A stretch of 64,000 bases of DNA from Phoronis australis (lineage: Eukaryota; Phoronida; Phoronidae): assembly GCA_002633005.1 (NCBI GenBank), contig NMRA01000043.1, positions 1,232,478 to 1,296,477 on the forward strand, written 5' to 3'. The notes beneath the pieces are model-generated. The model had not been told where the DNA came from. It worked only from the letters and a program-made list of their open reading frames with translations, and searched no databases. Shown piece after piece: positions 46,422 to 59,700 of the stretch. Position numbers and translations under genes: made by a program. Every line of letters begins with the position of its first letter. The first letter of the stretch is position 1.

Positions 46422-49400
46422 TTAGAAGTTGTCTCTGTGTTTGAAGCCTCGACTAACGTCACTCTGGCCACGACCTTTGCGCGGAGGTGCGCCACGATAA
46501 TCCATTCTATCGGTTCTCTCGCCACGCCGCATGTCTCGGGGTGGAGTACCCCCGCGCCCACGCGGACTGTGCCTTCCATTGTCTCTTTTATGATCTTTGC
46601 CACCAGCAATAGCCTGGCGAAGGTTTTTGTTGTAATTTCCTCTGCTGGCACCAATGGCAGGGTCGCGGTGACCTTGAATGCGGGTCCTTCGGGGATGGTA
46701 CAGCATACTTGACATACGGTCCTCAAACTGGCGATCAAACTCGGCGCCTTCCTCTGTAAACATTAAATTGACAGGTTCTGGTATAACAGATAACAGAATA
46801 GTGTCTTGCAACAAACAAGTGAATGTAGGGACTGTGTAAACTAAAACAACACAGAGATCTATCACAATGTTAGAGGCAATTTGAGGTGTCTTCTCATTTC
46901 AAATTTTTTTCAATTAAATATAATGTGCACTCACAATGACAATTTCTGTCACTCTAAAATTGCCCGGGTTTTTAAAGAGGGGACAGTCACAGCCTTCTAT
47001 TGATTAAACTCATATACAATGATCATGCCTTTCCACCCACAATCATGCCTTTCCACCCACAATCATACCTTTCCACCCACAATCATTCCTTTTCACCCAC
47101 TTATGCATTAACGAGCCCCAGACACCAACACATGTCAACAATATACGTAATGAAGGTATCCTGGTCACACAACAATGTACTATACACTAGATGGAGGTTT
47201 GTTGGTTGACACACAACAATGTACTATTTACAGTAGATGGAGATATGTTTGTCACACATTGTACTTGGTCCCTGTCTCGTTCGTACATTAGAAATGCATT
47301 TGAAAAATGGGTCAGTTAATGAGCATTACACTTAAACTCATCATTCTAGAATTGTTGAAATAATGTACATTATTTTACTTTCTTCAAAGTAAATGGGATC
47401 ACTTGTTTTTCAAGGTGCTCGAGGCTCTGGTCCTTAAATTTGAAAATCTTTGTAACTAACAACTCTCAGGGGACCTGTCCGAGTAGAATAAACAATATTC
47501 ATGCAGTCACCACTTTAGTAGTAAGCCTCTTTTTAGGTTTAAAAAACAATGAATTTGAGACATAAATATAAGAAGGTACGTTAAAAAACCACGCTTTGCA
47601 CTATGATTACGCGCAGAATGCATTGTTTTAAAAACCTAAGAAGCTCACTTTTAAAATGGTGACTCCGTGAATAAGGTGTATACTACATTTTTACTCATAG
47701 ATACCTCACTGCATACTACTTGATTTTGAATTAATTTGAGTTCACGAAAAAGGTGGTGGCTCCATTGTATGCATGCTATATAAATGGTCTTTATATCTAC
47801 TAGGTCATGCACACTCCTAGCAGTATGCTGTGACTTATATACATCTTGGCTCAGTACGTTCTGACCCCATCATGGCTTTCGCCTCAGTCTATAACAATCT
47901 GTTGGCTGAGAATGCAAGACTTCTCAGAAACTAGGAAAATCTACTAAAATTTGAGAGGCTGTCACTATAGCTGAGTGTTTGATGTAACATTTATAAATCT
48001 GACATCTAAGATGCACAGTGAGTCATGTTAACGCTTGATCGGCTTCACTGGGAAAGCATCATTCAAAACAACTGCTTCTGCACTGAGTGTGTGTATGTAC
48101 TGAGTGAGGAAGGTGAGCGTATCTACACTGGGTGGGTGTGGGATGTTCATATCTACACTTGGTGGGTGTGGGGTGTTCATATCTACACTTGGTGGGTGTG
48201 GGGTGTTCATATCTACACTGGGTGGGTGTGGGGTGTTCATATCTACACTGGGTGGGTGTGGGNNNNNNNNNNNNNNNNNNNNNNNNNNNNNNNNNNNNNN
48301 NNNNNNNNNNNNNNNNNNNNNNNNNNNNNNNNNNNNNNNNNNNNNNNNNNNNNNNNNNNNNNNNNNNNNNNNNNNNNTGTTCATATCTACACTGGGTGGG
48401 TGTGGGGTGTTCATATCTAAACTTGGTGGGTGTGGGGTGATCATATCTACACTTGGTGGGTGTGGGGTGTTCATATCTACACTGGGTGGGCAGTGGTGTA
48501 TTTACACTGGGTGGGGGTGGGTGTCTTTACACTGGGTGGGGATGGGTGTCTTTACACTGGGTGGGGGTGGGTGTATCTACACTGGACGGCAGAATGTGTG
48601 GAGTGCATCCAAGAGTGCGATACGATGAAGAAAAAACTGACACTGACCATGGTCCATGTTGACGTACTCCTCGTTCTCACTCTCGTAGCCTGTGTTAGAG
48701 CTGATCTTCTTCTCTTTCACATGACCTCTATCGTGGATGTGTCGGCTCAAGTGATACTGTTCCAGGGCACGGTCTGAGTCACGCATTGCCTTTCGCGTCT
48801 CCTTCAACTGAACATTAAGAAACCAAGAAAGTGAGTCATAACATACAGCTGTGCAGAACATCAGCGATAGAAATAGCAACAACTGTTGCATGTCAAATAG
48901 TGCTAGCAATATTCTCAGAAACTGTTCAATGTTTAAAAGGTGCTAAATGCTTAAGGTACTCAAGCGAACAATATGTCAACCAAAAACCAAGTCACAATTT
49001 TCAACTGTCAAACTGTTTTCACACAAGATTTTAAATGAGCAAACAATGACCAAACACAGGCTATAGAAGTTGGATCTTATTGCTGACTTGCTCAAAGAGG
49101 CACTAATTAACAGAAGTGAGGTTAACTTCTTGATAATCCTTACCCCACCAGGACCTTGTAATGTTGAGGTGCTAGCTTGGTAAGTCTTAGGCTCAGATTG
49201 GCCATCATTCATGTAGGTGTATACTGAGCAGTGCTGGTAGTTGGGTCCACGAGTTGTACCCTAGGCAAACAAATAAACAAATTATGGCCACTGACTTATA
49301 CCGCATAGACAACAATTAAAATCAAAATCTGTTTATTGAATGTGACGTTCAAAAGAGTCTTAAAATTAAACAGGTGTCAGACAGGAGTCACAGGACCATC

Positions 49401-51627
49401 TTATGCGTACCTTGACACCTGAAACAAAGAGTTGGAACACTTGTAATGCACACAAGACTCGGATGCGATATCAATTTCATTTTACCCAGAAATACATGTA
49501 GGCATAGAAAGGTTTCAGTTGTGTTGTACTGCAAACCATGGTTAAACAGTTTCAAGAGGAATTTGCAGGCTAATTACTTATCTCTCTGATTGCCTGGCCA
49601 AATTAGAAACGAAACATATAGCGGCGACGTGAATATAAAGTAGGTTGAAAATAGGCAAATGCCTTGAAGAACGAGTTTTGTGGCAAAAATGATACGCTAG
49701 TAATAAATATCATGACTTGGTGCTGGGGAATATCACTGCATGATGCGGACTTTGTGAGCAAGCGAAGTACATCATTAGTTTAAAGGTTACTTATTTGCAC
49801 AATTTTTTGTTTTCACATTTACAAATTGTCAATTATTAAAACTGCATTTTGTTTGGCATAGATTATATTAAAACAGCATTCTCGTTTAGTTCCTGTTATA
49901 CATTTCTTTTAAGAGCATGCAAATACATCGTTAAGGAGGAATTCTGAAGACAAACTTTCCGTATTGATCATTTATTCAACAGAATTTACCATTTTGTCAG
50001 GAGACAAATCTATAAAACTGACAGCTTATTGTCATTTTTAAGCCTTGGCCAGTCATCAAATCCAAAGCATTTTTACAACATCCCTCCACTTTTGATTTCC
50101 AAGACTGTTCTAGAACTGACTCAGTCTGACTCATCTGTTTAAATCCCACTTACAGCCTTATCTAGCATTCTGCTAAACGTGCTGTCCATGTTTTTGAACA
50201 TGTCGCCCACAAAGTCTCGATGACGTTCCATTAATCGCCATGGTCCCTCTGGTCTTTCTTGTCGAGCTAACCGCGTAGGACAATTAGCACGATCTTCAAA
50301 TCTGTCACTCTCCGGCTGACGTGGGTCAAACCAAGCGTCTCCTAACACTCGATCAAACATATGGTCAAACCCACTCATCCTGTTGTTAAACCTGAGAAGA
50401 TCAAACAAATGAAGATCTAATAGTAGTGCAGCCAACACATTTTGATGGTAAGGTAAAGTTAATGTTAAGACAAAACCCATTACCCATTAAAAGCACAACA
50501 GAGACACCTGTTTCATAGTAAATAGACAACACTGTTGTACTTTTAACCAATACAAAGTGTTCTAAAATAATAACAAACTGTGAAACCTGAATATTGGATA
50601 CTAAATTCTATCCCAAACTAGGATTCAAAAGACACATGTGACTGAAAAACACAGGCCCAGTCCTTGCAATAGTCAACACTTTTGGCAGACTCCCCAGCTA
50701 GACCAATTGCCTTCACCCAATGATATGTACAAGTCAGATGCAGCTGATAACAGCAATCGCTGTTTTTCTAAATCAAAGGCATTATCTAAGTGAACAGAAA
50801 CTTTCCCCAAAACTCAAATGGATTTTAGTTGAATAGCTGGAGTCTAGTCCCTGAAGCATTATAGATCATCTACACAACAGACTCTGATATTTTCTTATGA
50901 TGATGAGATTCCCATAAGGGGCAACTGGTTAGTGAGAAGACGATTTATTGGCTGTAATTAAAACAGTGTTGGTCAGACTTTGTGTATACTGCACAGCTTC
51001 TGTCCATACTGAGTTGGCTGTCTTTGTATTATAGTGTAAGGTGACATAAAATGTTTATGACAAAAACTAGACAGAATTGTAGGAAAGAGTCCTGGTTGGA
51101 TTTTTGACAACTGCATGGAGACATATTCTGTTTCTCGCAACAGTCAAGAGACTAGGAACGTGGATTCAACAAAAAACAGCAAATAGCACCTGAACCACAA
51201 ATACTCCAAGTAAGCCCAAGCTGCAGCTCTATTGCGTTACTGTGGAAACACAAATACAAAAAAACACAAAAATATTTTATAGAAATACAAACAATAAGTA
51301 TTCAAATAATTTCCCATTATGTTATCAATTCTTTGAATATTATTGTCAATTTACAACTAAACACCGTAGGAAAAAGGAACACTGACACAATTAGAAAAAA
51401 TGTTTCATGTTGCATGACAGAAGTGCAATGAAATGCTGACGTTGACGACGAAAGAGCTCTCCGGCTCTGACTCTGACTGAGGCGAGTGGAGAGAACGAGC
51501 TCCAGTCCATGATCAATGATGCTGCAAAGCCAAACTGTGCGTTTTCGGATAATTAATGCAGAAGGAAAGCTTACCCATTAAAGAAAGGGTCGTTTTCAAA
51601 TTCTCGAAATAATGACCGTCCAAACAT
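46422..51627 (-). CDS. MLF: Myeloid leukemia factor (MLF1/MLF2 family), 5 exons
   Basis: Adaptor/chaperone-associated nucleo-cytoplasmic protein family. Minus-strand exons: 51575-51627, 50154-50391, 49144-49260, 48648-48807, 46422-46753; phases agree, about 299 residues. Visible: the family N-terminus MFGRSLFREFENDPFFNG; YTYMNDGQSEPKTYQASTST then GPGG; then the family signature KETRKAMRDSD, with HHIHDRAHV-like SRHIHDRGHV; then NMDHEEGAEFDRQFEDRM. The C-terminal ~100 residues are rich in Arg, Gly and Asp/Pro (PRGRGGTPPRDMRRGERTD), ending FKHRDNF. The exon 4 donor is GTCAGT. The start is supported because the MFGR opening is the family's own. I cannot say whether it is closer to MLF1 or MLF2; invertebrates commonly have one. 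Confidence 0.93.
47021..47100. repeat. 20-bp tandem repeat, 4 units, MLF intron 4
   Basis: Four units of AATCATGCCTTTCCACCCAC with one or two changes each. Confidence 0.9.
48115..48590. repeat. 30-bp G/T-rich minisatellite with sequence gap, MLF intron 4
   Basis: Units of about 30 bp, ATCTACACTGGGTGGGTGTG plus GGGTGTTCAT, interrupted by a run of 115 Ns (48263-48377), the only sized gap in the window. The array edge lies about 60 bp downstream (in the MLF sense) of the exon 4 donor. Open frames through the array on both strands are by-products of a unit length divisible by three. Confidence 0.95.
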
Positions 51628-53782
51628 TTTTGCAAGGCATCAGATGAACAAGCGCAAATTACATGCAAAAGTTGTTTACAGCGACAGCAATTTCTAGAAA
51701 CCGGAAGTTTGAACTGCGCAATATCTTTTTAAAGACGTGTGGGCTGCGGTCACATGGCTAATCACATGATCTCCATCTCGACGGAATCCCTCTTCAGTTC
51801 AGCTTCAGGCTGTTGGGCGCTTAATGTTTCGATGACTTGTTTATTAATCTGAGGACGAGTATACGCCTGAGATTTCGTGGATGACTGTGGTGTTGCAAGT
51901 TTTTCGTTAAGCTAGTAAGTTGTATACAACACACCTTTAGTAGATGGAACATTTTAGGCAATAATAGATTAACATTCGACTTAGGCCACTTAGGTCGGAC
52001 AGGTCTTAGGGCAGGCGGTCGAAGTTCACACTCTCGCCAAGTGACTGTCTAAGTAATTAACCAAATAACCTGTTTGTTTGCCAAAACTGAACCAAATAAC
52101 CTGTCTGTTTAAAAAGTAACTTGTTTATTTGGCAGTGTTGTCTATTTTGAACCTTTTCGCTGCCAGCTTTCAGTTTCAGTAGCCGAACCACTCAGACTGG
52201 CACTGGGCACTGAAAAGATATTTTTTTTAGGAGCAGTTTGTGTCTTAGTAGACAGTGTGGGAGAAATTCCCCCATGAGGTTTGATTCACAGCTGCTACTA
52301 TCATCCACATAGTAGGTAGATGACTATAGTAGTAGTGCTTGTAAGGTCTGCTTTTGACAATGACCCTCATTTTCAGTGTTCCCAAAATCCGACGGTAACT
52401 CGCTATTTTACTCTGCATATGCTGCGGGATACATACGTCATGCCACCTGCAGGGTGCAGTGTTAAAAATAACTTGCCAATCGGCCTCAACCGACAAGTTT
52501 ACGCAGAATTAGTTGTAGTTAAGACCGCAACCTAGTCTACCCAGCAACAATGCTACAGGACTAATATTTGTAACATCATGAGGTGTTGATCTTTTTACGA
52601 ACAAAACTTATTGAAATTGCCTTTCCACTCTTTTTTGATCATCAACCTGTGTGAATTGTTGAGTTATACCGTTCCACTTTTCCTTCCCATTTTTTAAATA
52701 TTCAATAGGATCCTACAGGAATTCCTATAGGATCCAATAGGAAATCCTATAGGATTCCTATATTAAATCCTATAGAAAATCCTATAAAAATCCAATGGAA
52801 TCCTATAGGAAATCCTATGATCCAATAGGAAATCCTATAGGATCCATTAGAAAATCCCATAGGATTCAATAGGAAATCCTATATGATTCCTGTAGGAAAT
52901 CCTATAGGATCCAATAGGAAATCCTATAAAAATCCAATAGGATCTTATAGGAAATCCTTTAGGATTCCTATAGGAACTGATAGAATCCTACTGAATTTCC
53001 TGTATATGAAATTCTCTTAAAATATAACCTAAACGGGTAAACTATATAGCTGTCATTATAGCTGTTTCATTTTTGGTGTTGTAAATTTATAGTGTTGTGT
53101 CTAAACTTCTAAGGAAACGTTTTAATTATGTGTATAGGAATCCCATAGGAAATGCTATTGGAATTTTTCTTAAGGGTAATTGGCCTGGTCCAATATGGTT
53201 CCCCCTTGTAATGCTCCATGCCCAAATACTCCGAAATTCTCAAAGTCAGCAGAACTAAATGGTTGTCCGTTGTCAGCTTCTGAAAGTCTGTGAGTGAAAA
53301 ACATTGTCCAGACATGCACTCAATAACCATACCTTTGAACGGCGGCTTTTGGTCTGAACAATGCCCTGATGTCCTTCATGTCCCAATTTAATCACTTGAA
53401 ACCTCAGTGATTGAGGCGATACTGAAACAATTTTGTTTCGTGTCTCAACCTGCAGCTAACTGTTGTGAATTCCACTCGAATATAAGAATGTCTTGCTTCT
53501 TGACACACATCATGAAATATCACATTATATTTTTGTACTTTTCCATTTACCCCTATTATTCCATTTTACAGCTATGACTATAAAACAGACATTTTCTTGG
53601 TGTTGTGGCTGCCATTTTCCCCTTGTGGCCTAGATAAAATGGCTTATTTTTCATTTTCAAATGCTTTGCTTACTGACATTTAAGGCGCAAGCCGCAATGT
53701 TCTGGTAGAAATGAAAGTTTTGGTCATGTTTATTTTTCAGACTAGTCATTTTCTAGAAAGGTACTTCTGGCTAACAGTCAGC
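51628..53782. other. MLF-SLC35F6 divergent intergenic region
   Basis: The two genes point away from each other, so both promoters must lie in this 2.15 kb. No coding exon. It contains the palindromic CCTATAGG array (52703-52995). No clear TATA box or CpG island could be assigned. Confidence 0.55.
52703..52995. repeat. Palindromic CCTATAGGA-rich array
   Basis: About 290 bp made of variants of AATCCTATAGGA and ATCCAATAGGAAATCCTATA, so the same words read on both strands. Spacing is irregular (roughly 10-25 bp). A lone related stretch, GGAATCCCATAGGAAATG, occurs at about 53140. Non-coding. Confidence 0.92.
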
Positions 53783-56700
53783 ATGGCGTCTGTGTGGACA
53801 ACAAGGAGGGTCCTCCTTGCTCTTCTCATGTTTGTCACTGGCTCTATCAATAGCTTGTCAACCAAGTAAGTGTCCAGTAGCTTGCTTCCAGGGGTTACAG
53901 GATGATTTCGTGGTAGTGGTCCATTATGAGTGACCCGCATTTAAAGAGATTAAATTAAAATAGTTTTAATACAAATCTTAAGATAATCTTCAGCATCTTG
54001 TAAACTCTGCATGCAACAATATTGAAGTGATGATGTTGGTTGAATGGTGAGTGAGTCAAAACAACAGGCTATTGTTCAAACATGCGTAGTCTGAGTATGT
54101 CATTATTAGTTTGAGTCAATGCATTAGACTGACTGGCCGTTGAGCGTATAGTCTCAGTCTTATTGAGAGTGAAACGCAGAACAAGATGACGGAAACTTGT
54201 CCATTGTCATGGTAACAACATCACGTATCATTGTTATTGCATTGCCAGAGAAAACCAAATATGTCTACAGGTATTTTGCAAAATTATTTAGTCCAAAAGT
54301 TGGTCATATATGAACCAACTATCACCATTTTTTGATATGGCTCTGAGTTGGTGCTTGTACCAATCTGGGCTTGACTATTTTGTGTACTTTCTGGGTTTTC
54401 CAAAAGGGGGCACCAAATGCAAAATTGTGAACAACTTCAGAGAGGGAGGGGGGGGGGGGCATGAATGAGTAGTAAATTGAAGATACCATACAATGAAAAG
54501 GAGGCCAAATGCAAAATTGAAATCAATTTCAACTGGAAGGAGGCCTTTTTGCAATGAAAGTGGGTCATGGACCTTCTATGTCTACCTTATAGGAATGTCA
54601 ATGAACACGGGATATTTGAAAGGGGAATATTGCTTTGTGACTGCAATTGTGTTGGTTAGAAAGAATGATTGCCACACTATTCAGTGTGATATAGTAAGGA
54701 CATACAAACATGACTTAATTTGCCTTTGCTGGTGTCTGGGATAAGCATATCTGTATATTTTACAGGTGGGCTGACAAATCGGAAGCAGCAGGGTCGGATG
54801 GCACTGTTAGACCATTTGATCATCCGTTTCTTCAGGTACGTTTTAATGATTTTTCCTTGTATAGTTGGTAATGTGCTTAAAATTCTTGAGTGCCCAAATT
54901 ATTGTTATCAGTAGAGTTGTTTAAGAATTCAATATTGTCCCTTTCAGGCTGTTGGTATGTTTATTGGAGAGATGTCCTGCCTTTTTGCCTTCCATATTAT
55001 TCGAATTTACAAGAACCACAAGCAGATACCACAAGACATCGGTGACCAGAGTTTCAACCCTCTCATCTTCCTACCTCCTGCTCTCTGTGACATGTGTGGT
55101 ACTTCCCTCATGTATCTCGGCTTGAACTTCACCCATGTCTCAAGCTTCCAAATGTTGAGAGGTTTGTATAAGATCTGAAGGTGGCAGCACTGTAGTTGCA
55201 ATGGGTGTGTAAATACATGCGAAGGAATATCATCTCTAGCTAAGCAAATAATCAGACTATATATAGTCAGACAACTTAATTCTAGAAGGTTGTATAAACT
55301 TCAACTTGTACCGGTTAGTTATCAGAGGCATCGGAGGCTAAATTTTGATTAATTTTGTTGAATAAATGGTGGAATATTGTCACTTAATGTCGAGGAACAT
55401 GCCATCAGACGTATATGGTAAATATTTCCAGTGTGGGACAGTCTCTATTTGAGATACCAACATTCAAGCTCAAATTGAATTTTTGTGATTGTGAATATTG
55501 AGAATTGGGCGAATTTGGTGTTGATCATATTCCTCAAGTATTGAACTCTGTGTTGCGCATCAACATTGTCTGAAAATACAGTTCATAAATTCATCACAAA
55601 TGGCCGCCTGTGCATCCCATTAGAACATTGTTCAGTGATCACAATTATTGATTTTAAGTTGGCTAAAGTTGCCTATTTTTAAAATATTGTACAACCTACT
55701 ACTTCGAGTGAAACAATTAATTTTTACGCTGCATCAAACTTTAGTTAATAATAATTTTTATTGTAACTTGAGTTGAGAACCGTCCTGCAGTTGTAGCTTG
55801 AGGTGTTACCATATGGTAAAGTCGTGGGATTTTCGAGCGGCCTGCCATTAGGTAAGAAATTTTGCAGTTATGTAGATTAGTAGCCCCGTTAATTAAATAT
55901 TGACTATGTATGGCACAAATTAATTATTGACACTGTTCAGAAGTTAATCGTCATAGTGTAAGTATTCAGATTAGAAATTATTCAGTCGAAAGGATTTCTT
56001 GGTTTGAGAAGAGCTGACAGGTTGTCATTGCTTATGACTAAGCTTATGAAATTTGCTCATCTGAGTGTTAGAGTTTCAGCTGCAGAGGCAGGATGCCGCC
56101 ACGAACTTCCAGAATTTTACAAGTTTATATGGCTCAGTTCAAACATGGAGACACTTCTTTGGAATGCATGAGTGTAAATTTTCCTGTGAAGAAAGTTTAA
56201 TTGTTTGTTTTAACACCAGAAAAGTGTTCATATACTGTTAGCGGCTTTAATTTAATTTGTAATTAACTTTTGGTCCAAGATCACCACCTTGTAACAAACA
56301 AATTGCTGTCGTTGTTGCATCCAATTGGAGCTGGATAATAATGTACTATTGTGTTGGAGGTGGAATACCTACTAAGCATTTTACATCAGGTACAACAAGC
56401 AGGTTGAGGTGTTGTTCATTTGGATTCATGTAGCTTGTAAAATATTCATGTTGAGATTTGCTGGTTGTCATGGCAACCTGTCTTTATAGCCGCATGAATA
56501 ACTGGCAGTTTAGGGGCGGCCCACTGGTGGGTTAGCCTGGGTCGTTGAGACGCTGTTAAGGCGGCATGTATTCAGTCTTCAAAAACCAAATGTCTCGTGA
56601 CAATGTTCTAAAGGCAACCTTGACCTTTGCATTTCAGGGGCAGTTATCTTCTTCACAGCTCTCTTGTCTGTCGCCTTTTTGGGTCGTACGATCAAGACGT

Positions 56701-59700
56701 TTATGTGGATTGGGATTGCCTGGGTGATCGCCGGCCTGGTATTGGTTGGCCTGTCAGATATACTGTTTACAGACTCCAAGGACGCTGACATCAATGGAAT
56801 CTTAACAGGTGATTCATGTTTAAGCCTCTCAGACGGCCAGTTAAACCACAGCTCCCTCATGTGGAGAAAACTATGTTGTTCTGCATGTTCTTACATTTGT
56901 TCAGTGAATATCTGGTTATATATTTAATATTATGCAGCTTTAAAAATAGGAAGTAATGGACTGGTGTGACTTGATATTTGGTAGAGCTATTTCTGGTGGG
57001 ACTGTGTGAAATTGAGCAGACAGGATATTTTTCACGCAGACGAAAATTTATGTATCTTTAAGTTTCATGTTTCCGGTTCCTTTCATTAGCATCTCTTCTC
57101 AAACTAATGTTGCATTGAGCTGGTGTGCGTGACGTCATGACGAGAGCCTGTGACTCTTTGGTTGACTAGGTTTCAATATGCAAGAGCTGTAAGTTAATCA
57201 TATCTCGATGGCCCAAAATTGCAGACGTTATCTCTGATGTCGTCTGCAGGTGATTTGCTGATTATCATGGCTCAAGTCATTGTGGCTCTACAGATGGTTG
57301 TGGAAGAAAAGTTTTTGTACAAGTATGAGGTGCCCGCACTGCAGGCAGTTGGCTGGGAAGGTATGTTATGTTACCGCACAATTAATTATTTATGTTACTT
57401 GCGTGTAACTTATTTTGATTTTGCTCTGTGGCATCTTTCCCACTAGGTTGATTGCAGTTAAGTACTAAAAATTTGCCTTATGTGATCGAGGCATTTCTTT
57501 ATTTTTACTGTGAAAACTCGAGGTATGTCACTTAAAGACAATGTGTTTAACACCCTAAGGTCAGTGTTAAGGAAGCTATTTAGTGAGAATTATTCAAAAG
57601 ATTGTAGGCACACTGTTCTGTTGTAACTGTAGACATTTTCATCCATGTAGCTTGTCGTTTTCAGGTGTGTTTGGATTCCTTGTTCTGGGACTACTGTGTA
57701 TCCCCATGTACTATATCCCCGTGGGATCGTTTAGCCACAACCCTCATGGCCGCCTGGAGGATGTTGTAGATGCGTTTACACAAATGGGTAACAACCCGAT
57801 CATTGTTGTAGCCACTGTGGGTAAGCATCTCTTCTTTTTACATCATACTCCCTGTATAATGTTATTCTATTTTGGTAATCACGGCTGTTCAGAAAGCAAA
57901 AAATGTACATTTAGTTCAGACATCAGTTACGTAACGCCAGATATGTCTTGCCATCAACAGTATCAGTGGCAGTGTTGCTCTGTACAGGGTTCCTACATTT
58001 CTAGTATCAGTATATTTATTGTGACTGATCCTCTTCTTAAACGCATCCTCTTAGTTTTGGTTTTATTTTTAGAAGTGTTTGTAATAGCATGCTTCTCTGA
58101 AATTGAGTCACATTATTGAAACACAATGTAGTAATTTGCCTGATAGTTGCACTTTACTAAGAAAAGTCAAGAAGCCTGTGCATAATGTGCTTAGTTGACT
58201 TAGAGTAATCTTGTCTCTTCTGCTTACTAGCCCACCAATGAACCATGGCTAACCTGCAAAGTAGACCCTTTAACACATTCATCTTGGCAGACACCAATTA
58301 CCTTTCCCACATAAGCTGAACACTGATGCAATAGTTCTATTGCTCTTCTTGTCAGGAGCAATGGATACTGATCAGGTGCAGAAAATCTTGCTCTGAAGTT
58401 TACCAGTAATGTGTGGCAACAGATAATTACTCAGAGTCTGTATAATGGTCACTTTCCTCAGCATATCATTGCTGTTACCGTCTGTTGTGTATAGTCAAGT
58501 GATGAGAACTATAATGGTGAATTTATGATTATAATCTACAGGGGGTTTATTCATGAATGAGAGCTGTGAAGTATAGAACCCCAAAAGTGATAAGCTCGCA
58601 TTCCATAAAAGAGACTTGTAAGCATTGATTTAGACCAGTCACTAAAATTTGTTCCTTAATCAGTTGAGAATTGATTTTTGGCCTTGCAAAAGCTGACATA
58701 TTGTGATATCTTGGGATAATACTCACCGAATGCAATGAAATGCTGTGCACGTCACGTCGAAATAATAATAAATCTTTGGCTGTAAAAACAAATTTTTGTT
58801 TTTTATCCCAAATTGAAGCATTTTTTGTAATTTGTAAACCATTTTGTGACATTTGTCATTTAGTTTGCTTTAAAACAATGGATTTGTTGCATTTGTTGGA
58901 CTTGCCAATTAAAAATCTTCTAAAAATGAAAAGTGAAATTTGGATATGGCTTGTTGAAAAATTATGCACCAAAAATCAATGCATTTTGTTTTGTAAAACT
59001 GAAAATTGAGCTTTGACCAAGCCTGGTTGAGTTGTAATTAGCCTGGTTCAGTTGTAACTAGCCTGGCTGAATATAAATGTCATGGCATATTTTACTTCCT
59101 TAAAGGCGAAGGCAACCTTTTTCCATGTCATTTTGAGCTAAGATAAGGTTGGTTGGTTATCCTAGACATATTTTCCACTTAATTACAGCTTTTCGTAATT
59201 TTATAAATTACTCGTCCGCTACTCCGGAAGTGACGTTTTAGGAGGCAAGCGGTTCCCGCCATTTGGTTTTGCGTTGACTTTACCGTGCGAATCTGTTCTA
59301 TTCTACTTTTGTTTTGTGTTGTTTTTCAACAATTGTTGCCACCACTTCCCATCGGCGAGTATTCTGCAGCAAGATAGGTTAGTAGAAAACTCAACTACGT
59401 TGGATTTAGGGATTGTTTGGTGTGTTGTAAGTCGGTGACCCGTATTACAGGGACAGTAGTGTGAGTGACGGAGACCTTGTTCACAGCAGTGGTGACGAGG
59501 AATTTTTTCACGGACATTCAGTGGGTGGGTACATGTTTGAGCCCGAGTATAACGAGGCAGAGTACGCACAGGCACAGGCAGCTGTTGAGAGAAACGAGGC
59601 GGCTACTGAGGACAGACGTGGTGACACATCTTGGTGCAAATACACTGTGTGCGTTGTTATGCCTACCTCAATGGAATGCTTGTGCGGTTCAGAGTTCGAC

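Noticed and set aside
48028-48628. Long open frames on both strands through 48028-48628
   Set aside because: A 30-bp unit keeps several frames open automatically; the frames cross a run of Ns and encode only the repeat.
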